Assembly (NCBI GenBank): GCA_037974965.1
Contig: JBBPFI010000009.1
Location: 248,001 to 312,000, forward strand
Direction of reading: 5' to 3'
DNA: 64,000 nt
Source of the DNA: Dacryopinax spathularia
Lineage: Eukaryota > Basidiomycota > Dacrymycetes > Dacrymycetales > Dacrymycetaceae
Shown piece by piece: positions 1-11,280 of this stretch. Position 1 is the first letter of the stretch. Each line of letters opens with the position of its first letter. The notes under the pieces were generated by a model. It was not told where the DNA came from and made no database searches. It saw only the letters and a program-made list of their open reading frames with translations. A program made the translations under genes and the position numbers.

Positions 1-681
1 TTTTGGAGGAATTGGATAATCTCTTGTCGAAGCTGGGCATTCAAGATGGCTATTTTCTAGGTGGGAATTCCTGGGGTGGCATGCTAGCTGCGGAGCATGG
101 CGTTCTCAAGCCGAAAGGCCTGAAGAAGCTCATAATCGCGGATAGTCCGGCCTCCATGGAGTTATGGCTGGAAGCCGCGAATATCCTGCTTTCGGGCCTC
201 CCCGCGGACGTTAAGCAGGCCATTGAAGAGAACGAAAAGAATGGCACGACCGATTCGCAAGAATATAAAGACGCCTGCAATGTCTTCTATGCCAAGCACG
301 TTTGCCGCATCCAACCGTTCCCGATCGATGTACAGAGGAGTTTCGAGCTGCTGGAGGAGGATCCAACAGTGTATCACACAATGTGCGGCGTTGTAGTAGA
401 GACTCACTCCGTACCTAACGATTGACAGGAACGGCCCCTCGGAGTTCAGCGTCGTGGGAACTCTGAAGAGATGGACAATCATTGATCGTCTCGCCGCCAT
501 CGAAGTTCCCACGCTGCTCATCAACGGCAAATATGACGAGGCCATGGACCTCGTCGTCCAGCCCTATGCGGAGAAGATCAAGGGCGCCATCTGGAAGACT
601 TTCCCCGAATCGAGTCACATGCCCCACCAAGAGGAGCGAGCAGAATACATGAAAGTCGTCGGGAATTTTCTAGCGATGTAG
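1..681 (+). CDS. Proline iminopeptidase-like alpha/beta hydrolase, 5' partial
   Basis: This is the 3' part of an alpha/beta hydrolase of the proline iminopeptidase family, which removes N-terminal proline from peptides. The window edge cuts off the start; the reading frame begins at base 3. The nucleophile elbow GNSWGG carries the catalytic Ser. NGKYDEAMD and SSHMPHQEE near the end are where the family has its acidic residue and His. A 46-base intron at 383-428 restores the family stretch YHTMNGPSEF: the sequence acaat joins gaacggc to give Thr-Met-Asn-Gly. Exons are up to 382 and 429-681. The stop is TAG just after LAM. Fungal relatives are cytosolic or secreted; the N-terminus needed to decide is missing. 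Confidence 0.85.
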
Positions 682-1509
682 AAAAGCAGAAAAGCAGATC
701 TTCACTGTTCTCGCCCGGTACCTGCGACGTGAGGAGTTCTCGTACAGTGCAGTGCCGCAGCCCCTTGTCCCAGTAACCCGTCTATAAGAGAAGGGTATCC
801 CAGTCTTGTGCTTCAGTACCCTGAGTGTGTATTAGTCCCAGAATAAAATCAGAAAGCCGAGCTTTCCGAAGGTGGGAGTCCGCTTCCTAATTCAACCACC
901 CATGCACAGGCATGACAGGTACGGAGAGCGGAGCGGGCACAAACGAGATGCAAGAGGACCGAAGCGATTGCGCCAGCAGTCACAGCACCCTACTCGTACC
1001 CCTGGAGGGAGATCCACGCTAGCGCTGCTATATCTGAGCGCAATCGCACCAAATGCCATTCGGTGCGAAGTTCCATAGCTGGCTGGTCGCTGGTCCATCA
1101 ACGTAGCCCTCCGGAAATGTTCCCGTTCATCCACCACGCCAACTGAACGGTCCATACGGAGTTAATCAGCAAAGACATCTGGACGAAATCCGGTTGCGGT
1201 GTGCTAGCAAAGGCACTAAACAAGGCATGGAGTGTCGGTAGAGTAACGGTACGTGCCTTCCGAAACAGTAACCGCACATGACTGACAGGGTGCTGTCCGC
1301 TTGGGTTCGGCAGCAAAGAACCGCCTCGTTCCGCAAACCAAAGTTTATGGGTCTGTCTACGGCAATCAATCAAACTCTCATATGCGGCAAGCACCGCTGT
1401 ATCGTCTTATGGACTTTATCAGCTGAAAGTCTGGGCATCCCTCCCAGTTATAAGCCCCCTTGTTGGAAGGGATTGAGGACAAACTGCGCAGCAACTAAGA
1501 AGTGGTACA
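682..1509. other. Intergenic region with possible poly(A) signal
   Basis: No convincing gene is seen here. AATAAA at 842-847 could be the poly(A) signal of the preceding hydrolase. A TATA-like GTTATAAG near 1448-1455 lies about 60 bases before the lipase start. Short open frames in this stretch have no recognisable motif. Confidence 0.4.
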
Positions 1510-3514
1510 ATGTCTGCCTCCTCCGACACCGCACACGGCGACGAATCTGACTTCGAGGATGCGGCTATCAAGACTGTCAAAGCTCTCCACTCGGACGAAC
1601 TCGCTAGCCTTTCCATCGGCCATGACCAGCTCAAATCCCCTCCCGAGACGTTCCAACATTTCATACTGAAGACACTGCATAGTTACTTCATCTTCCTCAC
1701 TTCGACATGGGTGCACTCCGCCTTGGCTATGGTCGCGCCGAGAATGAGTAGGTTCCTCCATTCAAAGGGAATCTGTCTTGAACTGGGACTGATTTTCGCC
1801 AGCGATCATGGATAGAACGGTCTTGTTTTTGTTCGCATCTGTGGCCTCCATCATCATGCAAGGGATCGGTGCATGCATTGGTGGTACTGGCTGACATCAT
1901 TATAGTACAACATTAATGCTCTTCTGCATATTGGCCCGGGTGCCATTGATTGTCCGGATCTTCACGAGATGGACACATATGGAAGCTGACGATTTGTCTC
2001 TGGTCAACGCATGTCAGTAGCCTTACTTCCCTAGCTCGAAAAGCTTCCCTGACCGGTGGCATCAGCCTATCCAAAGATATTTGAAGCCATGACGCCCGCA
2101 CAGATCAATGCTGCCCGTCAATCGTTGGCCCAGCACATCAAGGACTCGGCATCCACAGCGACTCATCGTATTTTCGACCTGGACGCGGCCCGCTTCTTGC
2201 TCCAGTGTTCCGCCCTCATGTATGAGCGCACTTCGACGCCTGTGCAACAAGCTGTACAAGCGGCGAGACGCAGTCTCCCTACCGACAAGAAAGCGAATCT
2301 CGAGACGGAGCACCGGAAACCTGCGGGTGGTATTGCGCACGATATACTAGGCGAGTGTACTACGAGAGAGATGATGTCTACTTTGCACCGGAGCAAAGGG
2401 GAGACCAAGCTTGCCGAATGGGCCGGTAGAATGGTTCCATCAATCAAATATTCGACTGTTTCGGAGTTGAATGGTACTGACTCTGCATTCTGTGGGGTCT
2501 TCTACGAGTGAGCTCGACCGTGCATATTCTTGGTGCGCACTTGCTGATTCGTTTTGCTCACCAGCTCGGCCTCTACGTGGATCGTGCTTGCGTTCAAAGG
2601 CACCAATCCCATCGAATTCTCAGAATGGGCATCGGACTTCACTTACAATCCTCGCGATGCTGGCGAGCGAATCTCGGGTTTCGGACAGGGTTTGGAGAGC
2701 AGCACTTCTTTACCGTTCTCACATGCTGAGGCAGCTCGCAGTGCATGGTGGTTTCTTTGACAGACTTTTCATGCCGTGCGGGGAAGGTAGGGCACCTTTC
2801 GGTGAGCGCCCATTTCATTCATTTGTACAGCCGTTCTTACATCATCGAGACACTATCGCTGGTGCGGTATGGGCTGTTGCCGACGAGCTGTCTGCTACTC
2901 ATGGAGGTGCGAAGATAAATCTATGGGTCACGGGACATAGTCTGGGTTGTGCAATGGCTTCACTTGCATATGGTAAGAGAAGTCCGCCCTGCTCCTACCC
3001 ATCTCACGGCCCGCCAGCGTGTATGATCGGCGACCCATCCGTCCTTGGCAATAACGTCGTCATTCGGGATGCGTATCTATTTGCAGCACCTATTGTCTGC
3101 GATCCGAAATCTGTGGCTGCCTTCAACGATACCTTAGATGCATCAACGACATACGAAGCGGGCCCATACGTGCGCACGGTTTGGCGGGTGGTCAATCGAA
3201 ACGATGCGGTGGCGACTGCGCTCCCATCGCTCGGTGATGACAGACCTAAGGGATCCCTAAGGAACCTCTTTGCCTTCGCGCATTTAGGAGCGGAGTTACG
3301 CATGGGGTCTACACGACAACCCAGTTACGTCAAAGGCAGCCCCTTAAGCCCAGACACTTGGGTCGATATTCGCAGCAAGCTAGATCTGGATAGCGTCAAC
3401 ATCATGAACTCACAAGGCATGGCGCCCGTTATTCGCTGGACGCAGGATATCCCCTTAGCAGGTCGCTTAGCTTCCCATGCCACCAGTGAGTTGTTGGAGG
3501 GTTGCCAGCCATGA
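1510..3514 (+). CDS. Class 3 lipase with membrane-anchor N-terminus
   Basis: A fungal class 3 (Rhizopus/Thermomyces-type) lipase, a serine hydrolase acting on acylglycerols. The exon from 2565 encodes STWIVLAFKGTNP and the SDFTYN strand, and VTGHSLGCAMA holds the GHSLG nucleophile Ser. A later stretch, VVNRNDAVATALP, is where the family places its Asp. Several introns are needed. Clear ones are 1748-1802, one ending at 2065 (joining VNA to SYPKIFEAM), 2508-2564 (joining GVFYD to SAST), and one joining ERIS to VHGGFFDRL near 2678-2738. The boundaries between 1803 and 1995 are uncertain. The N-terminal exons are hydrophobic (LFLFASVAS; LMLFCILARVPLIVRI), which suggests a membrane-anchored rather than freely secreted enzyme. 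Its 3' end converges on the transporter gene. Confidence 0.8.
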
Positions 3515-3729
3515 CCATGCTCAACTCGAAATCTAGCAATGTACTGGGACGCTATGACGCAACTCCCGGTAGGAAGGGCATACTGGGATTCTGAATAGAC
3601 TCGGCGCTTCGTGCCTTGGGTAAGACAGGAAAACTCGCCGTTTCTTGTTCTTCTGAAATTCAACACGTACGTAGTTTGCAGTGCTTTGGAATCTAAGTCT
3701 CCCTGTTACTTCCTGGTTGTACTATCTTA

Positions 3730-6244
3730 TCAAGACTCGTGAACTTCTTTGATAGTCTCCGTCGCATCGCCCTTGCTCACGTTCGTCACGCTGTCCCCGC
3801 ATTTGCTCATGTTCTTCTCGCTATCTCCGCCCTTCTCGTCGCCTGTCGCCGCGGGGCCGTTAATGACCAAGGCTCGCAGCAGTTTTGTGACCGACTTCAA
3901 GACCTCTCCAGCGAGGACACCGATCGCCTTGCGACTTTCGAGCAGCGGCAGGCAGATGATGACGATGGATGCAAACCACGCCCACAGAAATGCCACGACG
4001 ATCCATCCGATGAAGAATGTCCGTGAAAAAACGCTGCAGAAGATTAGCAGGCGGCGTGAGACGGCTCTACGAACTCACTAGTTGCTACCGTACAACGGTA
4101 GAGGAAATATCACAAGGTAAAATAAGACGAACAGCGCGCTAATGGCGAGGGCGATGTTTCGGGCCCTGCAAAGCTGTCCACCATATTCTGAATCAGTCAG
4201 CGGCTCGCTTTCCATCGGTTCTCCGATCGGAGGAACGCCGTGGGCCTCATCATAAGCAGAATCGTCAACCTTCTGTATTTGATCAAAAGCGGCGAAGTCG
4301 AAGGTGTCCGGTTTAATCCAGGTGATGACGGGCACCAGAACTAGCGGGATTCCAATGGCAGAGATGTTTCCGGCTGCTAGTGCTTCGTTGGTACCCAGTG
4401 TGGTCAGGGTCACTACGCCGGACTGGATGTGGGTATAGCCGATCCAAATGGCCAGCGCGGCGCAGGTGCTCAACGTGGTACCGAGTATGAACGCCCATTT
4501 ACTTTGCTGTCTCCAAAAGAGCGTGCCGGCCATAGGGACGATGCAGCTGCCAAATTCGCATGAGCCGTGTTAGGAGACTCACGATGCGGATACGCACACA
4601 TCGACCACTACGCCTGAAACGGTAGTGATAAAGGAAACATCGAATCCTGCATGAGCAAGGCCAATGGCGAGGCCTATGGCTATGATCCCGAAACCAAGCA
4701 CTGACGCATGACCGACCCTAACGAGAGTCTTGCCATCTGCAGCAGGGTTCACGTAGGCCTTGTATATGTCGTAGGTGTATAAAGCGGACACGGCGACCCT
4801 AGTCCCCGCATCATCAAACTGGGCAACTTACCACTGCAATCATCGAGAGCGGTACTCACGTCTCCGATGAGAACGCAGCGGTGACTGCCATGAATATCAT
4901 CGTGAGGACAGCTCCACCTCCCGTCTTGCCCAACAGTGTTATGGCAGCATATGGCATAACAAGCCCAGCTCCAACTATCAGCGCTTGAGTACTCTCACGG
5001 ATCTAACGCTTATGATGAGCTTGCCCTCTGCCGCCGACATTCGATCCGGGTAGGTGGGGAAGACGGGAAGGGGCTCCATGGCCGCGCACGCTAGGCCCAA
5101 AGTGGTTGCAAGGCAGAACGGGATGGTAAACCTGTCGAGTAGTATCAGACAGCAATTGAGCTGCTATCAAGCGGGACATACCAGCAGATCCCACCAAGGA
5201 CATACCCACCTAACGCCGATGCTGGGTTACTAGCAATGGCCTTTTGGAAAAGCTGTGAATCTGGAGATAGCACGATGAGCGAAGGGATGATAACAGCTCA
5301 TTTTCTGGGCAGACCAACGCTGGCGGCCCAACCTGCTCCGAACAGCACGAGCCCAAAGAGCCCTCCTTGACGGGAAGACATTGTGACATAGGACCCTTCA
5401 TAATTACCCGCAATCGGATGCAGCTCTCCAGCAGTTTGCAGTAGATCCCACATGCGACCAGGACTCCCGATGATTGGACTCGTCGTGTATGTCACAAAGA
5501 GGAAGAGGATCATTAGCACTGCAATGCTCAGTCCCTGCAGAAGGAGCTTGAGAAAACGGCTACGTACCGTAAATGATCAAGGTATGGGTCCAGTCTGTGA
5601 GGATGGTGGCCTTGATGCCACCAATTAAAGTGTAACAAATAACCCCTATGGGGAAGAGGACGATTGCGGCATCCCGATTCATCCCCGTCAAAGTGGAAAA
5701 GACGGAGCTTCCGTTTATGAGCAAGTTCGCAGAGTAAGTGATTTGCTGGATAAAACTGTACGCGCACATAAGAATGTGCGTTGTGCGTCCATAGCGGACT
5801 CGGACGAGCTCTTGGAAGGTATGTGCGTTTGGAGCGATCCTTTTGAGTTCGATCGCCGCCGTCGCGAACAGGATGATTTGAACACAGGCACCACCGCCAT
5901 ACCACCAAGGCCCGCTTACGCCCCAGTTATACGCCGACGTGGACGACAGTAGCAGAGTCGACCCGATGGTCCATGAGCTCACGACTGATGAAGCAACGAG
6001 ACCAGTCTTGATCGATCGCTTTGCCGTCATGAGCATTTCCGAATCTTGCACCTTTCGGGAAACTGAGCACGTCGATTATTAATTCACATAGTGAGCGGCG
6101 TACCTCCATCATGTACTTCGACAGGATCCAGGACACACCACCCATGAGCACTGCGAATGCCACTCCCATACCTATCACCATGCCATAGCCGACGCTCTGC
6201 GCAAACAGGGGGAGTTGATGTGCCACAGACTGCGACGTAGACAT
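3730..6244 (-). CDS. DUR3: Urea/polyamine active transporter of the sodium:solute symporter family
   Basis: A multi-exon membrane transporter of the solute:sodium symporter family, closest to fungal DUR3, which brings urea and polyamines into the cell by proton-coupled symport at the plasma membrane. The chosen start MSTSQSVAHQ is followed at once by a membrane segment (GYGMVIGMGVAFAVLMGG). DUR3-type landmarks include LVASSVVSSWTIGSTLL, YNWGVSGPWWYGGGA, ITYSANLLINGSS, and the late exon with YDIYKAYVNP. About a dozen hydrophobic segments are spread over eight or more exons. The C-terminal tail is hydrophilic, ending IKEVHES. Exact splice sites were not all fixed, and I saw no frame break that an ordinary intron cannot explain. 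It could be a paralogous polyamine permease. Confidence 0.85.
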
Positions 6245-6949
6245 TGTGCGAGTGCAGTTGCGAGAGGACGAGCCAGGCGCTCCACGCAAGGTTCCCAGCT
6301 TACATGGAGACACGGACCATCGAAAATGCGGTCGAGTAACTTCAGAGATAAGAAGTTGTCGCGAGGATGAGGAGGTACGCCACTGGGCGGTAACTTTGTG
6401 ATTGACAGCACACCATGTGAACTTCTTGAGAGGCCCATTAGTATTTCCTGAGAGTTAGGGCAGGCATTCGAACGGGCTATGCTCAAAGACGCTTATCGCT
6501 AGAGATTGGTAAAGAAGAAGAGAATCAGAGAACCAGTAGCGAGTTCGTGTTTCGACAGCCGCCGGCAGACGCGTCGGTTCACGTGTCGCGCAGCGCAGAT
6601 GAGTTTCCAGGAGCTGATTCTTCCGAAGTTTTCAGTCGGAGGCCAACTCAGTGGCATCGCCTAATAAACGCACTTCTCGATGGCGTCCGACCGAAGACTT
6701 CTGATTCTTCCCGTTATGTTACTACCTCAGGCTGATTTACATTTGACTCTCTGCCCTTCTGAACCTGTTCTTTTCTAAGGTCTAGGAGCCTATAAGTTAG
6801 CAAGAATAAGATGGATGAATACTTCATCTCGGCCAAGTACATGCAGAGCGAGTGTCACCTGTTATATAAGTTAGATTATGGAACCGTGCGATTTAGGTCA
6901 GCGGTTGCAGCGCTCGTTCCGCCGGAAGAGGTGGGTGCGTTGCCGTCAC
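6245..6949. other. Intergenic region upstream of DUR3
   Basis: No gene is recognised in these roughly 700 bases. The stretch serves as promoter for the DUR3-like gene on the minus strand and 3' flank for the decayed membrane-protein copy beyond it. Confidence 0.5.
6492..6497 (-). promoter_or_regulatory. Candidate GATA-factor site
   Basis: GATAAG on the minus strand, about 250 bases upstream of the DUR3 start. AreA/Nit2-type nitrogen regulators bind HGATAR, and fungal DUR3 genes are typically under nitrogen catabolite control, so the placement makes sense. A single six-base match is weak evidence by itself. Confidence 0.3.
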
Positions 6950-8246
6950 ATTGCTGAACGACCCCGGCCTTCAGTTTCGCTTCCGCTCGATGTACCAGGA
7001 ACGTAAAGATCTGCGACATAGGCTGGAAGAGGACTTGATCGAGGGGTAAGACAAGCGAAAGGATCTGGCCGAACGTTAGGTTGTTTGTCGTGCCTCGCTG
7101 AATTCACAGCGATGACGCTTTCGGTCGCAATCGCCAGATAAATATAGGCGCCCACTCCACCCATCGCCAAAAGAAACTGCAATGGTGGACCAACGCGTTT
7201 CAGTGTCGAGCCTACTACCGCGCATCAAATGGGTGACAATTGGGCTAAAAGTCACGCACATCCTAGTGTGCAGACAATCTTTCGACATCCACCTCGGTCA
7301 ACGGAGGGATGGTGGGCACTGCGTCGCTTTCTTCTGCTGGGCAGGTGGACGTCTTCTGTGTATGTACAGACCTTAGTGAGACCACGGGCAGATCTCCGCG
7401 AACACCGGGAATGCCGTTAGCGTGCATAGCGTCGATATCGATATCCTTCGCCTCAACCTTCTTCTTCCCTGCGCGATTTACCAGGAACCCTGCTCACAGT
7501 CATGATTGTACTCACGGCACCACCAAAACCGAAGGCGAGTCTCGCAAACGTTCGGAGACCAGAGTTCGTGATGGGCACAGCTTGTCCAAAGATCCAGAAC
7601 AATGCGTTCACGTTGGAATCTGGTGAACAGTCGCCGAAGTTTGCAGGGTCGTACCAGATAATGAGGCCGAAGGTCATCCACAGTCCCGTATGCAGGAACG
7701 CAGTCAGCGTGCGCGTCCACGTCAATTGAAACTTGTTTCCTTCAATCCTGGTCGCATAGCTCGTTCCCTGAGAGCCGACGATGAAGGCATGCGTCATAAT
7801 CAGAGATGTGACGGTTGTCACGACGAGAGCATCCACCAGCGCCAACCCGCTTCCCCGATACAGGGAGAGATAGGGGCGGAAATGACGAGGGCAATGGACG
7901 TTATGAAGGATGTCCGGGCCGCGTCTTCAAGTTGGAATGCTTTCATGTCGTGCGTGAACCCTGCAAGACAGCCTATGTATCAGTGCTCGTCCGAAACAGC
8001 GTATGCTGAGGAGACAATCACATCTCATCATGATCAATTCAATGGTCACGGAGCAGTATAGCGAAACTCGGACCTGTTTACATGTCTGCTCAAGCCATGG
8101 AATGGGGAATTGAAAGCGCATACACCGACACCTGTAGTTGGTTGTCAGGTCAGCAGCCGCATACCACATGACTTTGGCCATCACTTACCACTGACGTCCG
8201 TATTGATCTGAGGGCAACTGAAACTCGTGGAATTTGACCCGTCCAT
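6950..8246 (-). pseudogene. Decayed copy of the multi-membrane protein gene at 15.1 kb
   Basis: A clear paralogue of the + strand gene at 15113-16579, in inverted orientation. The first exon starts at 8246 with MDGSNSTSFSCPQINTDVSG against MASNSTCGQLNTDVSG, and an intron with a GTAAGT donor follows. The core DAARTSFITSIALVISA, HAFIVGSQG, TESVIAVN and LTFGQILSLV is shared. Aligned with the other copy, the frame is broken at least three times. There is a 2-base gain near 7850-7865 (after ALVISAPIS), a 1-base gain near 7480 (at the TIMTVS stretch), and a net 2-base loss near 7095 (after AVNS). An orphan membrane protein of basidiomycetes; function unknown. It looks like a dead copy, unless unusual introns hide the shifts. 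Confidence 0.75.
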
Positions 8247-8544
8247 GCGATCTGTGTGAGTACTGCAAGACTTGGGGTTACATGGCGTTGACGCTACTGC
8301 TGCTATATACCGTACTGTGTCCAGAACTGTGGCGGCAGTGCTACATCAATTGGTGGTCCAATCCCGGTGCCGCCAACCTGCAGGCTGCGTACCTCGTCTC
8401 CCGGGTCGAGCAGGCAAGTCCCGGCAGCGAAGCATCGTGGATTTGTCCGCTTCGTCCACTTCTCTCTCTATGACACCGCCCACAACCCACGCTCCCCACC
8501 GCTCTCGAGGTCCCAGGCTATTCGCAGGCGACTCTGCATTTCAG

Positions 8545-9532
8545 AGTTATCTTCTAGAATACGGTCGCGCGACGCGACGCTGTCTACAGTCGCGCTCCAA
8601 AATAGTGCAACAGGCCCTGACGCGGATTTGGTGGGGATTTCCTATCGGAGTTGATGCCTCCACTTTCGTAAGTTTCAGCACCATATCTCAGACTGGAACT
8701 GGCTTCCGGAAAAAATATTGGCAGTAGCTGTTGCTCCCAGGTAGTGATTCCGAGAATATTAGAGGAGCGTTTTTGTATAATTCTTGGAGAGTTCGAAGTC
8801 CCGAGCAAATGACTTTCGGGCACTTCTGCGAGTAGATACCCCTAAATTGGCTGCGACACACTTGCTGCCGGCGGCAATAGCTCGCAACGTTTGGTAGAAC
8901 AAAATTTATATCAAGATCTAGACCTGATAATTGGATGCATGCGCACTCTTCCACAAATATCCGGAGTTGAGTTGTAGTAGTGGAAATGGACAGAAACTTA
9001 CTTGAAGGTCGGACATTAACTCCGATAGGAAATCCTCACCAAATCCGCGTCAGGGCCTGTTGCACTATTTTCGAGCGCGACTGTAGAATACGCTCAGAAT
9101 GCAATCCGCCGCTCACAGGCACTTCTGAGCGTAGCCATACTTTCTTCTTCAAAATCATTGAACTGCTCTGTAGCAATTGTGCTGAGATCGCCTCAAGGAA
9201 GATATTACCTCATGAGTTTCCTAGAATTTAACATACATATTCCGACCAATTGCCCATTACAGTCATTTGATGTGCCCCACCGGGCTACAAGGTTGCCCGA
9301 ACACAATTCTGTTCCCACTGTACCTTTGAGGGATACCTGTAGCACACCACGGGGAAGATCTTACTATTTTACAGAGAGAGATTTCTGCCAATTTGATTTT
9401 TTTTAAAAAATTAAGCCCGAGATGTCTTAGAAGCCACACCATCATTCGGGACGTAAGTATTGTAGATCAGCGACCACCCTAGCCATATTGTAGACAAGCG
9501 TGTGAGAAAAGACCATATTCTAGAAGATAACT
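8545..9532. repeat. 22-bp imperfect inverted repeat bracketing the MITE
   Basis: The sequence at 8545-8566 (agttatcttctagaatacgg and two further bases) reappears reverse-complemented at 9511-9532 with one mismatch. The arms are about 990 bases apart and enclose the 497-base element at 8587-9083. Without that insertion they would lie about 490 bases apart. This could be the ends of an older, degraded transposon that received the MITE. I could not identify a target-site duplication or transposase, so the identity is open. Confidence 0.45.
8587..9083. mobile_element. Tc1/mariner-type MITE (non-autonomous DNA transposon)
   Basis: A 497-base element with long terminal inverted repeats. The left end begins cagtcgcgctccaaaatagt and the right end, reverse-complemented, begins cagtcgcgctcgaaaatagt. 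The match continues through ...gcaacaggccctgacgcgga... and on to ggagttratg, about 70 bases with only a few mismatches; a gtaagtttc shared about 10 bases further in may extend it. TA lies directly outside both ends (8585-8586 and 9084-9085), as expected for the TA target duplication of Tc1/mariner/pogo transposons. The interior is AT-rich and encodes no transposase, so it must have been moved in trans. It lies about 340 bases upstream of the decayed membrane-protein gene. Confidence 0.8.
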
Positions 9533-9823
9533 CCTCTGTATTTTCACATGAAACAAGAGGGAGAAGCATTTATTCATTGCGAGTTGATTTGATACATCAA
9601 AGTGAGTGCTGGGATCCAACTTGAGCCGTACATTGCGGGTAATGCGGTAACGGGAATAAGAGCAGAGGGCCACGATGAAGGAAGAAGATGCAGGGCGTGA
9701 CGACTGAAGATTATCACTGATGCAGGTCATGCCAAATGAAACCAATCCGAGAAATAGACAGCGAACGTTGTGAGAAACTCGAAGGGACGGCCGAGGATGA
9801 TGAAACCGAAGCAATGATCTAAT
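9084..9823. other. AT-rich gene-free stretch
   Basis: No gene is recognised. The stretch between the MITE and the 3' end of the next gene is more AT-rich than its surroundings, with a tttttttaaaaaatta run near 9400, and holds the right arm of the 22-bp inverted repeat. It looks like degraded repeat or 3' flanking DNA. Confidence 0.4.
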
Positions 9824-10745
9824 TCAGCGCCTCCTCTTTCTTTCGCGTTCGTCGATGTCCATCGAATCACCACTTCCCCTTTCCCGTATGCGTGCCTTCC
9901 TGCCTGCGGCAGACGCACTTGTGTCGTCGGCGTTATCATGCCTTCGCTTCCTTCCATTGCCGTACGGTGCCGCTGAAGTGGAATCAAAGACGGCGGCGGG
10001 GAATAAGGAAAGTTCCGAGAGAGCTGGAAGAGTCGGAGCAAATGTAGCGGCAATGGGAAGCGTACTCAGTGGTGCAGTATTGCGGAGCACGTGAGATCGT
10101 CGAGAGCGGGTCTTTATCGAGGTATCCCGTGATGTAGGCCCTGCAGGTGTCGGTGACGAAAAGGGCGCGCGAGCGGCAGTGAGGGCTGTAGGAGATCGTA
10201 AAAGTGACGAACGCTCTTCATCAACATTGTCTTGAGAAGGATCTGTGTAAATTTGGACTCCTGTCCGATTGGTGCCTGCAACTCTCGGGACCGTTGGGTT
10301 TTCGTCGGGCTTGGCGGATGGCTTCGAGTGGATTGAACTGCGCCTCTCCTGCTCATCTCGATCTCGGTCGCGTTCTCGTTCACAATCCTCATCGCTGAGC
10401 TCGCCCGCGGAGGCCACACCGCCGCTCGCATCCAACCTTATCCGTGCCCACTCCCGTATATCGTCCAGCGTCACTGGCCCTTCCATCTTCTCAGCCAGCT
10501 CAGTCAAAGCCGCTTGATAACCTGATGACCATGCTGAAGTACTCGCCGCTAGTGATGACTTGTAAAGCTTGGTGATGCTGAGGGCGGCAGCTAATGGACA
10601 CGAGCCAAGTCAGCCAGAGAACACGGAGTAGACAACAGAAGCGAATAGTAGCCGTCAACGCACCTTTGAAGTCATTTGAGAGGTCCAGTTCGGCGTCCGT
10701 TCGACCGCCTGCAGGTAGACTGTCACGAAGTTTGGACATATCCAT
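9824..10745 (-). CDS. Conserved fungal protein of unknown function
   Basis: A two-exon gene (10664-10745 and 9824-10590) giving 282 residues. The 73-base intron has a GTGCGT donor and TTAG acceptor, and the summed length is a whole number of codons. The start MDMSKLRDSLP is the first ATG in the open frame. The N-terminal 80 residues look conserved and helical (DLSNDFKAAALSITKLYKSS, then WSSGYQAALTELAEKM). The rest is charged and disordered, with Ser, Arg and Pro, and ends in basic clusters (RKRRHD; RERKRRR) that could act as nuclear localisation signals. I do not recognise the family. Its 5' end faces that of the RBR ligase gene across about 535 bases. Confidence 0.75.
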
Positions 10746-11280
10746 GTTTGAAGGCAATGAGTGAAGGATGATATGGTGAATAGGGGAATACCACTTGAGG
10801 ATAGAAGGGAGGAAGGAGGACGATACCGTCGGTTACGAATGATGGAGAATATAGCACTTGCAGAACCCCTGTGCCCGACTGATTCCGATAGGCGAGCGGC
10901 AAGCACACCGGAGCCGAGCCCCAAAGCCCCGGGGTATTAGTCAGCAAACAAGAAGGGACGCGAATTGGACAGAGTCATCGGGAAAGGCTGTGGCAGTGCT
11001 GGGTAAGGCGCACGTTACGGAATCAAACTGAGGGAAATGGGCGCCAGCGGCGAAGTGAGCGGACAGTCACCGACCGATCGTCTGCAATAGTCAGTAAGGG
11101 ACCGGCGCTCAACGAACACGCACCATCCTCACGCACTGTCGACCCTCCTTCAACGCATACACTGTGCTTCGCTCGTTTGCCCATCTCACCGTTTTCTTCA
11201 ACTTTGTACACTTCGTACTACACTGCTCAGAGGTCGCCTACGATTCTCAGGGCGGCTTGGTGTCCGTCGACTCTCTGAAG
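10746..11280. promoter_or_regulatory. Divergent promoter region
   Basis: About 535 bases between the starts of two divergently transcribed genes, the unknown protein (-) and the RBR ligase (+). It must hold both promoters and 5' leaders. No obvious TATA box is seen; the stretch before the + strand start is pyrimidine-rich. Confidence 0.5.
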
